Source: Corynebacterium sp. (GTDB taxonomy: Bacteria; Actinomycetota; Actinomycetes; Mycobacteriales; Mycobacteriaceae). From it: a stretch of 64,000 bases of DNA. The DNA is taken from positions 140,190 through 204,189 of the forward strand of contig JAUMTW010000002.1 of the NCBI GenBank assembly GCA_030531005.1, in the 5' to 3' direction. Each line of letters opens with the position of its first letter. Positions within the stretch are counted from its first letter, which is position 1. The notes beneath the pieces were generated by a model. The model saw only the letters and a program-made list of their open reading frames with translations, was not told the DNA's origin and searched no databases. The translations under genes and the position numbers were made by a program. Below are positions 9,621-18,566 of the stretch, piece after piece.

Positions 9621-10541
9621 ATAAGGCTCTCCCACCTAATTAAAGCAATTATCCCTAACTGGACCTACGCCGAACAATGCTACTACTAAAATCACTAAAG
9701 AGCCTATTAGAGACTCGAGTTTTCGGAGCTAACTAGCACGAATACCCGTCCACAAGAGGGTTGGAATTGATCCATGTAGTGACGACTTGTTTCCCTCAGG
9801 AAAGGACTTCACCAAGAATTGGGTAAGCAGTTCGAGGGTTTTCCCTGTTCTAAACACTACCTTTTTCATAAATACCCCTGGCAAACTCGGGCTGCGATAG
9901 TCGATAGTAGTAGCCAGTAGGTGAATGAGTGCGGCTTTTCTTGCGAACGTAAATCAGTATAGCTAGTCGGCAGTTTGAGTCTATAGATACCCACATATTC
10001 GGCGATGTTGATTTCCGGCTATCATTTTATCTTTATCCACTGTGAGGCAGGGTGATTTTAGCCCTTAGAGCACTGCCTCACGGTGGCATTGATACTAATG
10101 TCGAGCCTCTGTTAGCTGATTATTGGCTTCTAAGCACTTCACCATCCACATTAATAGACCTGCCTATCTACAAAACGAAAATTGCCAGGCAGTGAAATCT
10201 AGGCGCATTTATCAACGGATACCACATAGGCGCACAACCTAAGGGGGCGACATCTGGTAGGGCTGTTTATGCCCTCTTGTCCCTCACCTCATTTTCGCTA
10301 TCATTATGGTTATCGATAATAAACATATTGGCAATGCCATTGGATGAGAACGTGGCTGAGTCGAATTCCATCCCCTCGGCTAATAATCCGGTCGTTACAG
10401 TTGAAAGTGGCTTCCGGTGCATCTACCTCCCAGAACATTTCGCTAACGACGATCTGGCCGAAAATCGCTAAGAACGATCGTGCTACTTACGCTTTGACCG
10501 CCATTACTATTGTCGCCACAGCGCATTATGACCTTTATTGA
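9621..10541. other. Non-coding or decayed region
   Basis: No supported gene in about 900 bp. A 14-bp imperfect hairpin (10037-10050 with 10072-10085, GTGAGGCAG/CTGCCTCAC core) has no T tail. A plus-strand frame at about 10325-10470 (...PLDENVAESNSIPSA...) may be a further decayed fragment belonging with the relic at 10542. Confidence 0.35.
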
Positions 10542-10736
10542 ACTTGTGGACAAAAGCTTCATCTTAAGGACGGCGCAATCGTTGCAAGCAACCTTTCTGA
10601 AGCTGCTGATTGAATTAAAGATTTGGGGTGGGTTTCGAGTAATGGATCGTCATTTTCCATTCAATGGAAAGCTATTGATCCCGATCCACAAGAGAGGTTA
10701 CGTGTGGCAAGCATGAAGCGCGGCTACCTTGAATAG
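10542..10736 (+). pseudogene. C-terminal fragment of an unidentified gene with an in-frame stop
   Basis: One plus-strand frame reads HLKDGAIVASNLSEAAD, then TGA, then IKDLGWVSSNGSSFSIQW...LRVASMKRGYLE and a natural TAG at 10734-10736. Composition and the alternation of charged and hydrophobic residues look like real protein on both sides of the TGA, with no start codon upstream. It is followed about 50 bp later by a strong terminator hairpin on the same strand, as expected for a former gene end. Family not recognised. Confidence 0.5.
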
Positions 10737-10784
10737 CTTATCTTCATTCCTCATAGAGCTTATAGAGAAAGATGGCTGTGAACA

Positions 10785-10835
10785 TTACGCCCGGGCCACA
10801 CCTTTTACCGGTACCGCCCGGGCGTAAGTTTTCCT
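10785..10835 (+). terminator. Strong hairpin terminator after the relic gene
   Basis: Perfect 12-bp arms TTACGCCCGGGC (10785-10796) and GCCCGGGCGTAA (10816-10827), then GTTTTCCTGT. Orientation fits the plus-strand relic. Confidence 0.7.
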
Positions 10836-11214
10836 GTACTGCAATCTAATATTTCCGAAAAGAGTGAATCAGCTATACAGATAGCCACTTTACGTAATAT
10901 AGGTCTACTCAAGGGAGGACTGCTCATTCAGGCTACTTAAAAATGGGTGTTCAATTTCATGCGCACACGCTTGTGAGAGTTGATCATAGATACAAACGGC
11001 CACGACCGCCGATGCCCAATCCGACCTAAATCTCTGCAATCTCTGCCAGCGATCTACATTCCAGGATTCCGAACTCGCACATTGGGAAGTTGTCGCACAG
11101 GTTATCGTTTGCTGTCGCGCTACAAACCGGCGCGAATATTCGTTTACTATCATCGGGGTGATCAGTCATTCACCCCAACCTCGTTTCACGGCTTGTTCGC
11201 ACCCTAGCACTACT
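10836..11214. other. Intergenic region downstream of murB
   Basis: A minus-strand frame of 82 codons (10905-11153) exists but has no Shine-Dalgarno, no recognisable domain and an irregular composition; I do not call it. Nothing else visible. Confidence 0.4.
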
Positions 11215-12357
11215 CTATTCGTCGATACTCACTCCAACCCATACTGGTTCTGGATGTAGCTCCACACCGTATTTAGCCGCAACGCCAGCGCGTACATCGC
11301 GCGCTAATGCCACTAAATCTGCAGTCGTGGCATTTCCTCGGTTGGTCAGTGCAAGGGTGTGCTTTGTCGACAAGCGTGCCGCAGCATGTTCGCCGGGATA
11401 GCCCTTGTGGAAGCCAGTGGTATCAATAAGCCACGCAGCAGATAGTTTTTCTTTGCCCTCGCCGGCTGCAAAGCGCGGCATGGGACGATCAGTTTCAGCT
11501 GCTGCGATGGCCGCAACTTTATCTGCGGTAGCAGTATCCACGATTGGATTCGTAAAGAAAGATCCAGCTGACCAGGTATCCACATCAGCCGGGTCATAAA
11601 CCATCCCTTTGCTCGCGCGCAGCGCTAAGACGGCTGCTCGCACAGTTGCGGGATCCCATTGCTCCGGTTCGTCTGGAGCAATGGGATGCTGCTCTTGCAA
11701 ATAAGTACGCAACTGTCCAAAGCGGATCGGCGCACTAAATGCGCTGGGATTCAAACGCAGCGTAATACCTAAGACCACTGCTCGGTTTGTGAATTTCAGG
11801 TTCGAGGAGCGGTAGCTCAGCTCTAGTTCCGCTGCGGGTACAGTGCGGATTAGTTGGGTATCGCGCTCATAGAGCTGCACGCTTTCTAAGACATCAGCAA
11901 TTTCCACTCCGTAGGCGCCAACATTTTGCACTGGAGTTGCTCCTGCTGTACCGGGAATGCCTGAGAGACACTCAATACCGGCAAGCCCCATCTCCACGCT
12001 TAAGGAGACAACTTCATCCCACACAGCGCCAGCGCCAACGTGCACGACCCCAGAAGCAGCATAAATATCGATATCATCACATGCTAAAACCACTGCGACA
12101 ACAGGCACTTCCCCATCGGCTACTACCAGGTTCGAGCCGCCTCCGACAATCAACAGCGGAATACCTGCATTATCTAAGGACTTAACCACCTCAGCAACCG
12201 CGGTTGGCGTTTCGCAGTGCACAGTTGCCAAAGGCTTACCGCCTAAATGCAACGTCGTAAGTTCCTGAAAGGTGGCGTCCGATTGGCGCACCCCAGCGAT
12301 ACTGGCGAGTTGCTCAAGAGTCTCCGTGTTTTTCGGTGAAGAGTATGCGTTATCCAC
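11215..12357 (-). CDS. murB: UDP-N-acetylenolpyruvoylglucosamine reductase
   Basis: About 380 residues from a GTG at 12357. FAD/NADPH-dependent reduction of UDP-GlcNAc-enolpyruvate to UDP-MurNAc, a cytosolic step of peptidoglycan synthesis. FAD-binding part shows LLIVGGGSNLVVADG and GIPGTAGATPVQNVGAYGVE; the catalytic/substrate part shows YRSSNLKF, SAGSFFTNPIV (the proton-donor Ser region) and KLSAAWLID with the conserved Glu further on. The lack of the extra YRSSxxK-adjacent loop deletions indicates the long (type I-like) form. The frame is open to a TTG/ATG-type start at 12402, but that would overlap the divergent gene at 12382, so GTG at 12357 is preferred. Confidence 0.88.
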   Translation of the reverse strand: MDNAYSSPKNTETLEQLASIAGVRQSDATFQELTTLHLGGKPLATVHCETPTAVAEVVKSLDNAGIPLLIVGGGSNLVVADGEVPVVAVVLACDDIDIYAASGVVHVGAGAVWDEVVSLSVEMGLAGIECLSGIPGTAGATPVQNVGAYGVEIADVLESVQLYERDTQLIRTVPAAELELSYRSSNLKFTNRAVVLGITLRLNPSAFSAPIRFGQLRTYLQEQHPIAPDEPEQWDPATVRAAVLALRASKGMVYDPADVDTWSAGSFFTNPIVDTATADKVAAIAAAETDRPMPRFAAGEGKEKLSAAWLIDTTGFHKGYPGEHAAARLSTKHTLALTNRGNATTADLVALARDVRAGVAAKYGVELHPEPVWVGVSIDE

Positions 12358-12381
12358 CCTCTTAACGGTAGTCTGTTTTCC

Positions 12382-12882
12382 ATGACAACTCGAAGCGAAC
12401 ATTCCGTGGTGCTACCAAATTCGGTAGCCCAGGTACACCAGGCCCTAAATACTCCAGAGTATTGGAGCTATATTGCGGAAAATCTCAGCCCAGAGGCGGG
12501 CTCTTTGCATGAGTTCACCAGCGATAGCCCGGCTGTTACCACTCTCTTTGAGGTACTTCCGCAGGACCTACTGCCAGAGGCTGTGCGTGCCATGATTAGC
12601 CAGTCGCTGAAGGTCAAGCGCGTTATTACCATTACCGAGCTCAACAATGATGCCTTCAGCGCAGATTACACCGCTGACGTTAAAGGCACTCCGGTAGATT
12701 TCAAGGGCGCTGTTGCTGTTGCAGGTAGCGAGGAAAGCACCACTTTTAGCTACCAAAATGAGGTAACGGTAAATATTCCTTTCATGGGTAGTGCAATTGA
12801 GCCCAAGGTTGTCGAAGCCATCGGTGAGCTGCTGGATAACCAGGGCAAGCTCACCTCCGAGTGGATTAATAACAACCTCTAA
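12382..12882 (+). CDS. DUF2505 (START/SRPBCC-like) protein
   Basis: 166 residues, soluble, no signal peptide. N-terminus MTTRSEHSVVLPNSVAQVHQ with alternating strands and the DYTADVKGTPVDFKG region resembles the actinobacterial DUF2505 family, a START-like lipid/ligand-binding fold. The start is probably leaderless: TAGTCT (12369-12374) precedes the ATG by 7 nt. Divergent from murB with a 24-bp gap; function unknown. Confidence 0.75.
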   Translation: MTTRSEHSVVLPNSVAQVHQALNTPEYWSYIAENLSPEAGSLHEFTSDSPAVTTLFEVLPQDLLPEAVRAMISQSLKVKRVITITELNNDAFSADYTADVKGTPVDFKGAVAVAGSEESTTFSYQNEVTVNIPFMGSAIEPKVVEAIGELLDNQGKLTSEWINNNL

Positions 12883-12939
12883 GTACTTCGCCGCCCTATC
12901 CCGGCAGCGGAATGTCCTAGCAAGGTTTTCGATTTTTCT

Positions 12940-13746
12940 ATGGCAAATCATGCCCATAATCAGCGTGCCCATTTTCATGGGCGCGCTGGTCGACCAATTG
13001 GGGTCATCACTCGCGGTACTACCAACCAAAACCGGTTGCGCCGCTGCGACCGCTGGTTGCGTCATAACCCCGAGTTCGCTCACCTCCTGCACCATATCTC
13101 CCAGCCTTTAGCCATCGATGTCGGTTATGGGGCCAGCCATACCACCACCGTGGAATGGGCGCGGTGGTTACGCGAAGTGCGCAGCGATATTGCAGTTCGT
13201 GGTTTGGAGATTGATCCCACCCGCGTTCTAGATCCCATTGACGGCGTGGAATTCGGGTTGGGAGGCTTTGAGCTCGCCGGTCTTCGGCCTCAGGTGGTAC
13301 GAGCTTTTAATGTGTTACGCCAATATGATGTTTCCCAAGTGTATGCCGCCTGGGATACGGTGCTGAGCAACATGGATCCTCGCGGCTGGTTTATTGAAGG
13401 TACTTGTGATGAATTAGGCCGGCAGATGAGCTGGATTCTGCTCGATGCCAACGGGCCGCGTAGCTTGCAACTGTGTTGGGATCCCTTTCATACACCCTAT
13501 CCAAGTTTTGTCGCCCAGCGCCTGCCTAAGGCATTGATCCACCGAAATGTTCCAGGTGAAGGCATCTACGAGTTATTAGGTGAAGCGGATGCTGCCTGGG
13601 AGCGTTGTGCGGGTTTTGCTCCTTATGGGCCGCGGGTGCGCTGGCGCGAAGCACTACGGTTATTAGCTGCTGCAGGAGTGCCCGTGGAAACACGACGAAG
13701 TCGCTGTGACAATTTGCTCAGTGTGCCTTGGGAAATCGTGGCCTAG
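12940..13746 (+). CDS. Class I SAM-dependent methyltransferase-like protein
   Basis: 268 residues. A Rossmann-like SAM motif I (LAIDVGYGASHTTTVEWARW, about 58-77) followed by an acidic strand end (RGLEIDPTR) supports a methyltransferase fold. The N-terminus (GVITRGTTNQNRLRRCDRWL) is typical of a conserved actinobacterial family near mshA/murB. A Cys- and Trp-rich middle (SWILLDANGPRSLQLCWDPFHTPYPSF) has no known role. Substrate unknown. 57 nt downstream of the DUF2505 gene on the same strand; possible operon. Confidence 0.75.
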   Translation: MANHAHNQRAHFHGRAGRPIGVITRGTTNQNRLRRCDRWLRHNPEFAHLLHHISQPLAIDVGYGASHTTTVEWARWLREVRSDIAVRGLEIDPTRVLDPIDGVEFGLGGFELAGLRPQVVRAFNVLRQYDVSQVYAAWDTVLSNMDPRGWFIEGTCDELGRQMSWILLDANGPRSLQLCWDPFHTPYPSFVAQRLPKALIHRNVPGEGIYELLGEADAAWERCAGFAPYGPRVRWREALRLLAAAGVPVETRRSRCDNLLSVPWEIVA

Positions 13747-13922
13747 CAATTACTAATCACTAAGCGGTAACCAGACCGCAGGCACGTTGGAAATAGTCCA
13801 GTTGACTCTGCATGCTAGTTGGCTCTGCATGCTTCGACATCTATTTTCGGATAACTAGTGACGTATAGTAGGTTTCTACGTTTAGTTCCGTCTAACAAAA
13901 GTATTCAAAGGAGAGCAAGTGC

Positions 13923-14732
13923 ATGAGTAGCACGAATAAGAGCCGCAAGATTGGACTCATTGTCCTGGGCATTGTGCTGGCCCTTATCCTCGCCCTCATT
14001 GCTGGGGAATGGTACATACGCCGCAGTGTGGCTAGTTCGATTCGCGAGGAGATCGGTACGAATGCCACCGGAGATGCCGCAAGTGTGAACTTCGGTGCTA
14101 CTCCTTTGCTCGTGAGTGCCTTTACCAATAAGGTTTCCCGCGTGGAGATTGATACTCCTTCGACGGTGCGCATTAGTTACCCTGATGGGCAGAAGTATCC
14201 AGATGTTTCTGGCACGCCACAATCGCATATCGTGGTCACTGATTTAGATGTCAGTGGGGATTCCGCGGTGGCAGGCACCTTGGAATTAGAGACCACCATC
14301 AACAACGATTATCTGCAGGCAGAGCTGCAACGCGAGTTTTCCCAGGCTTTAAACGAAAATAATGCCGAGCCTTCGAATGATCTTGATGCGCTGGCTACCA
14401 GCCTGCTGCAAAACGTGATTCAGGTAAGTAGTGTGTCCACTGATACCGGCGCAGGAACGCTCACCATCGAATTCAATGATGGTTTGGCAACTGTGGCAGT
14501 GCGCCCGGAGTTAAGTGCCGGTCAGCTCAACTTTGATGATGTCCAAAGCACCTTACTCGGTCTGGATCTCCCAGCTGAGGTCAATGATTCCTTGGCTGCT
14601 GCAATTAACTCTGGTCTCCAGTTGGGGGATGCGAGTTTGAGCTTTGAAAAGGTCGAGGTGCAAGACAATGGCCTCTATGTGGTGATCTCTGGTACCGATG
14701 TGGTCTTAGATGAGATGGATGTGAGCGCCTAG
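13923..14732 (+). CDS. LmeA/DUF2993-family envelope lipid-binding protein
   Basis: 269 residues: positively charged N-terminus, one membrane helix (GLIVLGIVLALILALIAG, residues 11-28), then an extracytoplasmic domain of the DUF2993 type with repeated strands (NFGATPLLVSAFTNKVSRVE; SGTPQSHIVVTDLDV). In mycobacteria the relative LmeA binds phospholipids and helps mature lipomannan. There is no lipobox cysteine, so the helix is a signal anchor or cleaved signal. Start ATG with AAGGAG 9 nt upstream. Role in corynebacterial envelope is inferred. Confidence 0.75.
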   Translation: MSSTNKSRKIGLIVLGIVLALILALIAGEWYIRRSVASSIREEIGTNATGDAASVNFGATPLLVSAFTNKVSRVEIDTPSTVRISYPDGQKYPDVSGTPQSHIVVTDLDVSGDSAVAGTLELETTINNDYLQAELQREFSQALNENNAEPSNDLDALATSLLQNVIQVSSVSTDTGAGTLTIEFNDGLATVAVRPELSAGQLNFDDVQSTLLGLDLPAEVNDSLAAAINSGLQLGDASLSFEKVEVQDNGLYVVISGTDVVLDEMDVSA

Positions 14733-14763
14733 GGCTTACCCTTCGTTAGTACCTTGGTGACCA

Positions 14764-15426
14764 CTACCCTTGTGACTCGAGGTTGAGATCTGTAATCCAT
14801 ACTGCTGCTCCCGCTGCTATTGGCGCGGGAGCTGTTTTTGTATCGCAAACAGCAATGAATGGGTGGCTCGTTGCCTGCACCAATTGTTGCCAAGCAGATG
14901 TCAGTGCAGCGATGGCCAAGTGAGGGTGTGCTCTTTGGTGCCAGCCAAGGTTAGTAAGCACGATCGCATCAATTGGGGCACGGTCGAGCCACTTAAGCAC
15001 CTGGAGGAGTTTGTCATAAGGGATCACATCGAGGTCAATGACCGCGTACAGACCTGCTGGCGCGGGCACGCTTGAGCGCAACCCAATGAGTTCCCCAAGT
15101 AATGCAGTATCAGTATCCGCGAGTAGCCCTACAGGGTCGACAACTACGGCTACTGCAGCTGCACCGCTTTGGATCGCCAGCCGGGCTTCAGCAGCTTTGA
15201 TTAGCAGATGTTGCTTTCCCGTGGGATAACCTGCCCAGGAAACCAGATCCAGTGGTTCAGCACTCTCATGGTCGTGCCCTCCTTCATGAGCGAGTGAACT
15301 GATACTGGTAGGTGCGGCAATCAGCCCTACTTCATGTTCGCGAGCTGCGCGTGCAAATGCCCCTAGCTCAGCAGTCGGGATCAGAGCATCATTAATGATG
15401 GCACTCAGATTGTTTTGGATGCTCAT
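14764..15426 (-). CDS. DeoC-like aldolase homologue, likely catalytically dead
   Basis: 220 residues, the length of deoxyribose-phosphate aldolase. Fold landmarks are visible: SWAGYPTGKQHLLIKAAEARLAI corresponds to the DeoC segment GFPxG...K..EA, and SGAAAVAVVVDP to the strand with the conserved Asp. But the position of the Schiff-base lysine motif (KTSTG) reads VLTNLGWH, and the C-terminal KASGGI segment reads AVCDTKTAPAP. So the catalytic lysines appear to be missing and the protein may be a pseudoenzyme or have a new activity. It sits just upstream of two small membrane-protein genes read in the same direction. Confidence 0.65.
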   Translation of the reverse strand: MSIQNNLSAIINDALIPTAELGAFARAAREHEVGLIAAPTSISSLAHEGGHDHESAEPLDLVSWAGYPTGKQHLLIKAAEARLAIQSGAAAVAVVVDPVGLLADTDTALLGELIGLRSSVPAPAGLYAVIDLDVIPYDKLLQVLKWLDRAPIDAIVLTNLGWHQRAHPHLAIAALTSAWQQLVQATSHPFIAVCDTKTAPAPIAAGAAVWITDLNLESQG

Positions 15427-15457
15427 AGACTCCGGGGCTTAAGGTAATCTCTTGGGC

Positions 15458-15751
15458 TTAGTATTCGCCGCGTAGCAGGTCTTGGATTTGAGGGCGAACA
15501 TCAAACCAATAGATGCCGATGACCACAATGCCGGCCCAGGAGAGAAAAGGGACATTTAAAAAGGAGGCTACAGATGAGCCCACCAGCAGGCCGACCCATA
15601 CCCACTTCTGTTGCCGGCCGGCGACTTCAAAGGCATCATCGCGAGTAGTCGCGCACAAGGCAGCACCGGCGATGCCGGCTAAGGCAATACAGATGCCAAT
15701 GCCCCAAATCAGGTAGTGCAGGGCAGTAAATGAAGTTGCGATGATCGACAT
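15458..15751 (-). CDS. DUF2516-family membrane protein
   Basis: 97 residues with three hydrophobic segments (about 7-30, 45-62, 66-83) and a short charged tail (DVRPQIQDLLRGEY), matching the small actinobacterial DUF2516 membrane proteins. Start ATG at 15751 is preceded by AGAAGGA 4-5 nt away; the longer frame to 15778 is unlikely. Lies between the DUF445 gene and the DeoC-like gene, probably one operon. Confidence 0.75.
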   Translation of the reverse strand: MSIIATSFTALHYLIWGIGICIALAGIAGAALCATTRDDAFEVAGRQQKWVWVGLLVGSSVASFLNVPFLSWAGIVVIGIYWFDVRPQIQDLLRGEY

Positions 15752-15821
15752 CCATCCTTCTTTCTGTGCGCAGTTCATTGAGTAGCGGTGAAACTATGAT
15801 TCAAGTGTGTGCAACAGTGCG

Positions 15822-17108
15822 TTAGCCGCCAAAGAGCACATAAGAGATAGTGTAGATAACCAAACCAGCCAATGCACCTACGATGGTGCCGTTCATGCGG
15901 ATAAACTGCAGGTCTTTACCAACCATGAGTTCGATCTTGTCGGCGGCCTCATCGGCATCCCAGCGAGCGATGGTCTCGCCGATGATATTGGTGATAGTTG
16001 AACCATAGTTGTCCACCAACCAGGAAGCAGCACGCACCAACTTATCTTCGAGATTCTCCCGCAGCTCAGCATCATTACACAGGCGCTGCCCAAAGCCTTG
16101 AACATACTCGGTGCCTTTGGTGCGCAGCGTGGAGTTTGGATCTTCCAATGCCTCGAGCAAACCTCCCAATGAAGCCTCCCAGAGGTTATAGGTGAATTCG
16201 GCTACTGCTTGAGAGTGCAATAAGTCGTCTTTGATACCGGCAACCTTGCGCTGAGTCTCCGGATCAGTTTGCAGGTCGTGGGCAAGCTTGGTTATAAAGC
16301 GAAGAATAGCCTTGCGCGCATCGTGGTTGGGATCCCGGCGTACTTGATCCGTCCAGGAAATCAGCTCCAGATATACCTTATCCCCGACTAATTGGTTAAC
16401 CAGCCTTGGTGCCCAGGATGGGGCACGTTGATTAATCAAACGAGTAATGAGTTCTTCGGAATCAACAGCCCGCTCGTGCATCCAGCCCACGGCGGCTTCC
16501 ACGAGCGGATCTACGTTCCCATGTTCAATGAGCTTTTCTAGGCCCTGACCTAAGATAGGTGACCAGTCTTTCTCATCTGCCTTCGTTACGAGGGTATCGC
16601 GAAAAAGCCGCTCTGCTTCGTCCTTATCAATTGAGCGCAATACATTAGCGGCAAATGCCCCTGCCTCGTGGGTGACTCGTGCTGCATTATCTGCATCACT
16701 CAGCCATTGGCCTGTTTTGGCTGGTAGGTGCACACTAGCGATCTTCTCCCCGATGAGTTGCGCGTTGAGGAAGTTTTCACTGACGAAATCGCCTAAGGAC
16801 TCCCCCACTTGATCCTTCTTACGCTTCACGATAGCCGTGTGCGGAATCTTTATGCCCAGCGGATAACGGAATAGGGCGGTCACTGCGAACCAGTCCGCCA
16901 AACCACCTACCATGCCAGCTTCGGAGGCAGCTTTCACAAAACGCACCCAAGTTTGTGGGGCATCACTAGAGTGCAGATGCCATTCACACACTAAGAAGAT
17001 GAACGCAGCTGCAATAAGCATGCCGGTGGCAATGCGGCGATGTTTGATTAAAGCAGCACGCTTTTTGGCTTCGGTTTCGGGGGAGGGAGTAGGCATCAGA
17101 GTGCTCAT
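15822..17108 (-). CDS. DUF445 membrane-associated protein
   Basis: 428 residues. N-terminal hydrophobic helix (TGMLIAAAFIFLVCEW), then the DUF445 signature VGGLADWFAVTALFRYPLG and IPHTAIVKRKKDQVGESLG..FVSENFL, a long helical middle, and a C-terminal helix (GTIVGALAGLVIYTISYVLF). Both ends are likely membrane anchored. Function unknown. Its ATG shares a base with the stop of the preceding small gene (TAATG), indicating translational coupling. Confidence 0.85.
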   Translation of the reverse strand: MSTLMPTPSPETEAKKRAALIKHRRIATGMLIAAAFIFLVCEWHLHSSDAPQTWVRFVKAASEAGMVGGLADWFAVTALFRYPLGIKIPHTAIVKRKKDQVGESLGDFVSENFLNAQLIGEKIASVHLPAKTGQWLSDADNAARVTHEAGAFAANVLRSIDKDEAERLFRDTLVTKADEKDWSPILGQGLEKLIEHGNVDPLVEAAVGWMHERAVDSEELITRLINQRAPSWAPRLVNQLVGDKVYLELISWTDQVRRDPNHDARKAILRFITKLAHDLQTDPETQRKVAGIKDDLLHSQAVAEFTYNLWEASLGGLLEALEDPNSTLRTKGTEYVQGFGQRLCNDAELRENLEDKLVRAASWLVDNYGSTITNIIGETIARWDADEAADKIELMVGKDLQFIRMNGTIVGALAGLVIYTISYVLFGG

Positions 17109-17254
17109 TAGACAGCGACCTCACTGGTTGTGGTAGTTATAGGCGTGGTTTTTTCGGCCTCACGCAAATCCAGGCTTAGCTGCAGAAGGTTCCATGCAGT
17201 AATCAAGGTGATGAGGCTAATGAGTACGGCCCAGATAATCTGTTGCTTTTCCAT
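17108..17254 (-). CDS. 48-residue single-helix membrane protein
   Basis: MEKQQIIWAVLISLITLITA followed by WNLLQLSLDLREAEKTT and a Thr-rich end. One transmembrane helix, short cytoplasmic N-terminus. The stop codon overlaps the DUF445 start (TAATG), so this small gene is very probably real and coupled. No Shine-Dalgarno is visible before its ATG. No family recognised. Confidence 0.65.
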   Translation of the reverse strand: MEKQQIIWAVLISLITLITAWNLLQLSLDLREAEKTTPITTTTSEVAV

Positions 17255-17375
17255 ATTCTTGTATCAGCATACGCCACTGACCAGCACTTGCTGATCTTAA
17301 CCGTAGGTTGCTCGCTAGCAGCAGACGCTCGTGAATTTGCGATTGTGCCTTGGCCACAGAAGAGTGCTGGCATGG

Positions 17376-17420
17376 GCAAAGCCCCACCGCAGTGTGTTCA
17401 CAACACTGTAGTGGGGCTCG
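17376..17420 (-). terminator. Terminator of the sdh operon
   Basis: Stem AGCCCCAC (17380-17387) with GTGGGGCT (17411-17418), extended inside by CAGTGT/ACACTG; on the minus strand followed by TTTG. Lies 30 nt after the last gene of the sdh cluster. Confidence 0.7.
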
Positions 17421-17447
17421 AAAGCCATACTTGGTGGCACCAGCACC

Positions 17448-17771
17448 CTAGTTTGTACGACCAGTTTCCTTTGCGTACTTCCTGTAGTCCCGACGGCCGT
17501 AGTAAATGAGCCAGGAACCAAGAGCTAGGCAAATAACGGTGAATACGGCACCGATGATAACAAAAGTCCCCCAGTGCTCTTGGGAGCCGGCGGAATTAGC
17601 GCCGAAGCCAAACGTAAGGGTGCCCAAGCCAGGCAAGATAAGCAACAAGAATGCCATGCCAGACCAAGTGCTGAGCTTATGCAAAGAGGAATGCGGGGCA
17701 TAAAAGCTTACGGGGTCGTAGCCTTCAACATAACGCAGTTCGCCCGTATATACCGGGTACTCTTGCGACAT
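17448..17771 (-). CDS. Small membrane protein downstream of sdhB
   Basis: 107 residues with two transmembrane helices (about 38-58 and 70-92), a Tyr-rich N-terminus and a basic C-terminal tail (GRRDYRKYAKETGR). A gene of this type follows sdhB in corynebacteria. It begins 45 nt after the sdhB stop and ends before the operon terminator, so it is likely the fourth gene of the sdh operon. Function unknown; an assembly or stability role in complex II is only a guess. Confidence 0.75.
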   Translation of the reverse strand: MSQEYPVYTGELRYVEGYDPVSFYAPHSSLHKLSTWSGMAFLLLILPGLGTLTFGFGANSAGSQEHWGTFVIIGAVFTVICLALGSWLIYYGRRDYRKYAKETGRTN

Positions 17772-17816
17772 TGGGGTGCCACCTTTCTAGGAATCGTTGT
17801 TCTACTGCCTACTATT

Positions 17817-18566
17817 CTAATGGTCTTTGGCGCTAAAGAACGAACGAGCACGCTCTTTATTCACCGCGGCTACCGCCGTTAGGGGGATACCAGCGGGGCA
17901 AACGTCCGCACACTCACCATAAAGGGTGCAGTGACCGAAATTGGTTTCAAGTTCATCAACCATTTGGCGGGCACGCTTACCACGTTCTTCCTTACCCAAA
18001 GGCATGAGAGAGAGGTGAACCAATTTAGCGCCAGTGAATAGGTGGGCTGCACCATTAGGGCACGCAGCGACACAAGCACCACAGCCGATACACGCAGCAT
18101 GATCCAGTGCGAACTCTGCAGTCTGGTGATTCAGGTGCAAGGTGTCGGCATCTGGGGCAGTGCCGGCGTTGATTGATACGTAGCCGCCTTGCTGCATCAC
18201 ACGATCCAGAGCGGAACGGTCAACGACCATGTCCTTGATCACGGGGTATGCCGCCGAGCGGAACGGCTCAATCTTCAAGGTCGTGCCATCTTTTACATTC
18301 AGCAGACGCTGTTGGCAGGCTGGCTGGTTTTGCTCGAGGCCATGGGGACGACCGTTAACGAGCAGGCCGCAGGTACCGCAGATACCTTCGCGGCAGTCCG
18401 AGGCAAACGCGAAGGGCTCTTTGCCTTCCTCAATCAGCCCGGAGTTAACGTGGTCGAGCAGTTCCAGAATGGACATTTGGGGTACTGCGTCAGGTACATC
18501 AATGGACTCGAAGTGGCCCTCGCTGGTCGGTCCGGCCTGACGCCAGATTTCAAGATGGAGTTTCAT
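17817..18566 (-). CDS. sdhB: Succinate dehydrogenase iron-sulfur subunit
   Basis: 249 residues. N-terminal [2Fe-2S] domain with CREGICGTCGLLVNGRPHG, and two C-terminal cluster motifs, CIGCGACVAACPNG and CTLYGECADVCPAGIP, for the [4Fe-4S] and [3Fe-4S] centres. Transfers electrons from SdhA to the membrane subunit SdhC and menaquinone. The ATG overlaps the sdhA stop (TAATG), so coupled. Confidence 0.95.
   Translation of the reverse strand: MKLHLEIWRQAGPTSEGHFESIDVPDAVPQMSILELLDHVNSGLIEEGKEPFAFASDCREGICGTCGLLVNGRPHGLEQNQPACQQRLLNVKDGTTLKIEPFRSAAYPVIKDMVVDRSALDRVMQQGGYVSINAGTAPDADTLHLNHQTAEFALDHAACIGCGACVAACPNGAAHLFTGAKLVHLSLMPLGKEERGKRARQMVDELETNFGHCTLYGECADVCPAGIPLTAVAAVNKERARSFFSAKDH

Noticed and set aside
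10905..11153. 82-codon minus-strand frame downstream of murB
   Set aside because: No ribosome site, no domain, unusual Cys/Trp/Gln content; not supported as a gene.
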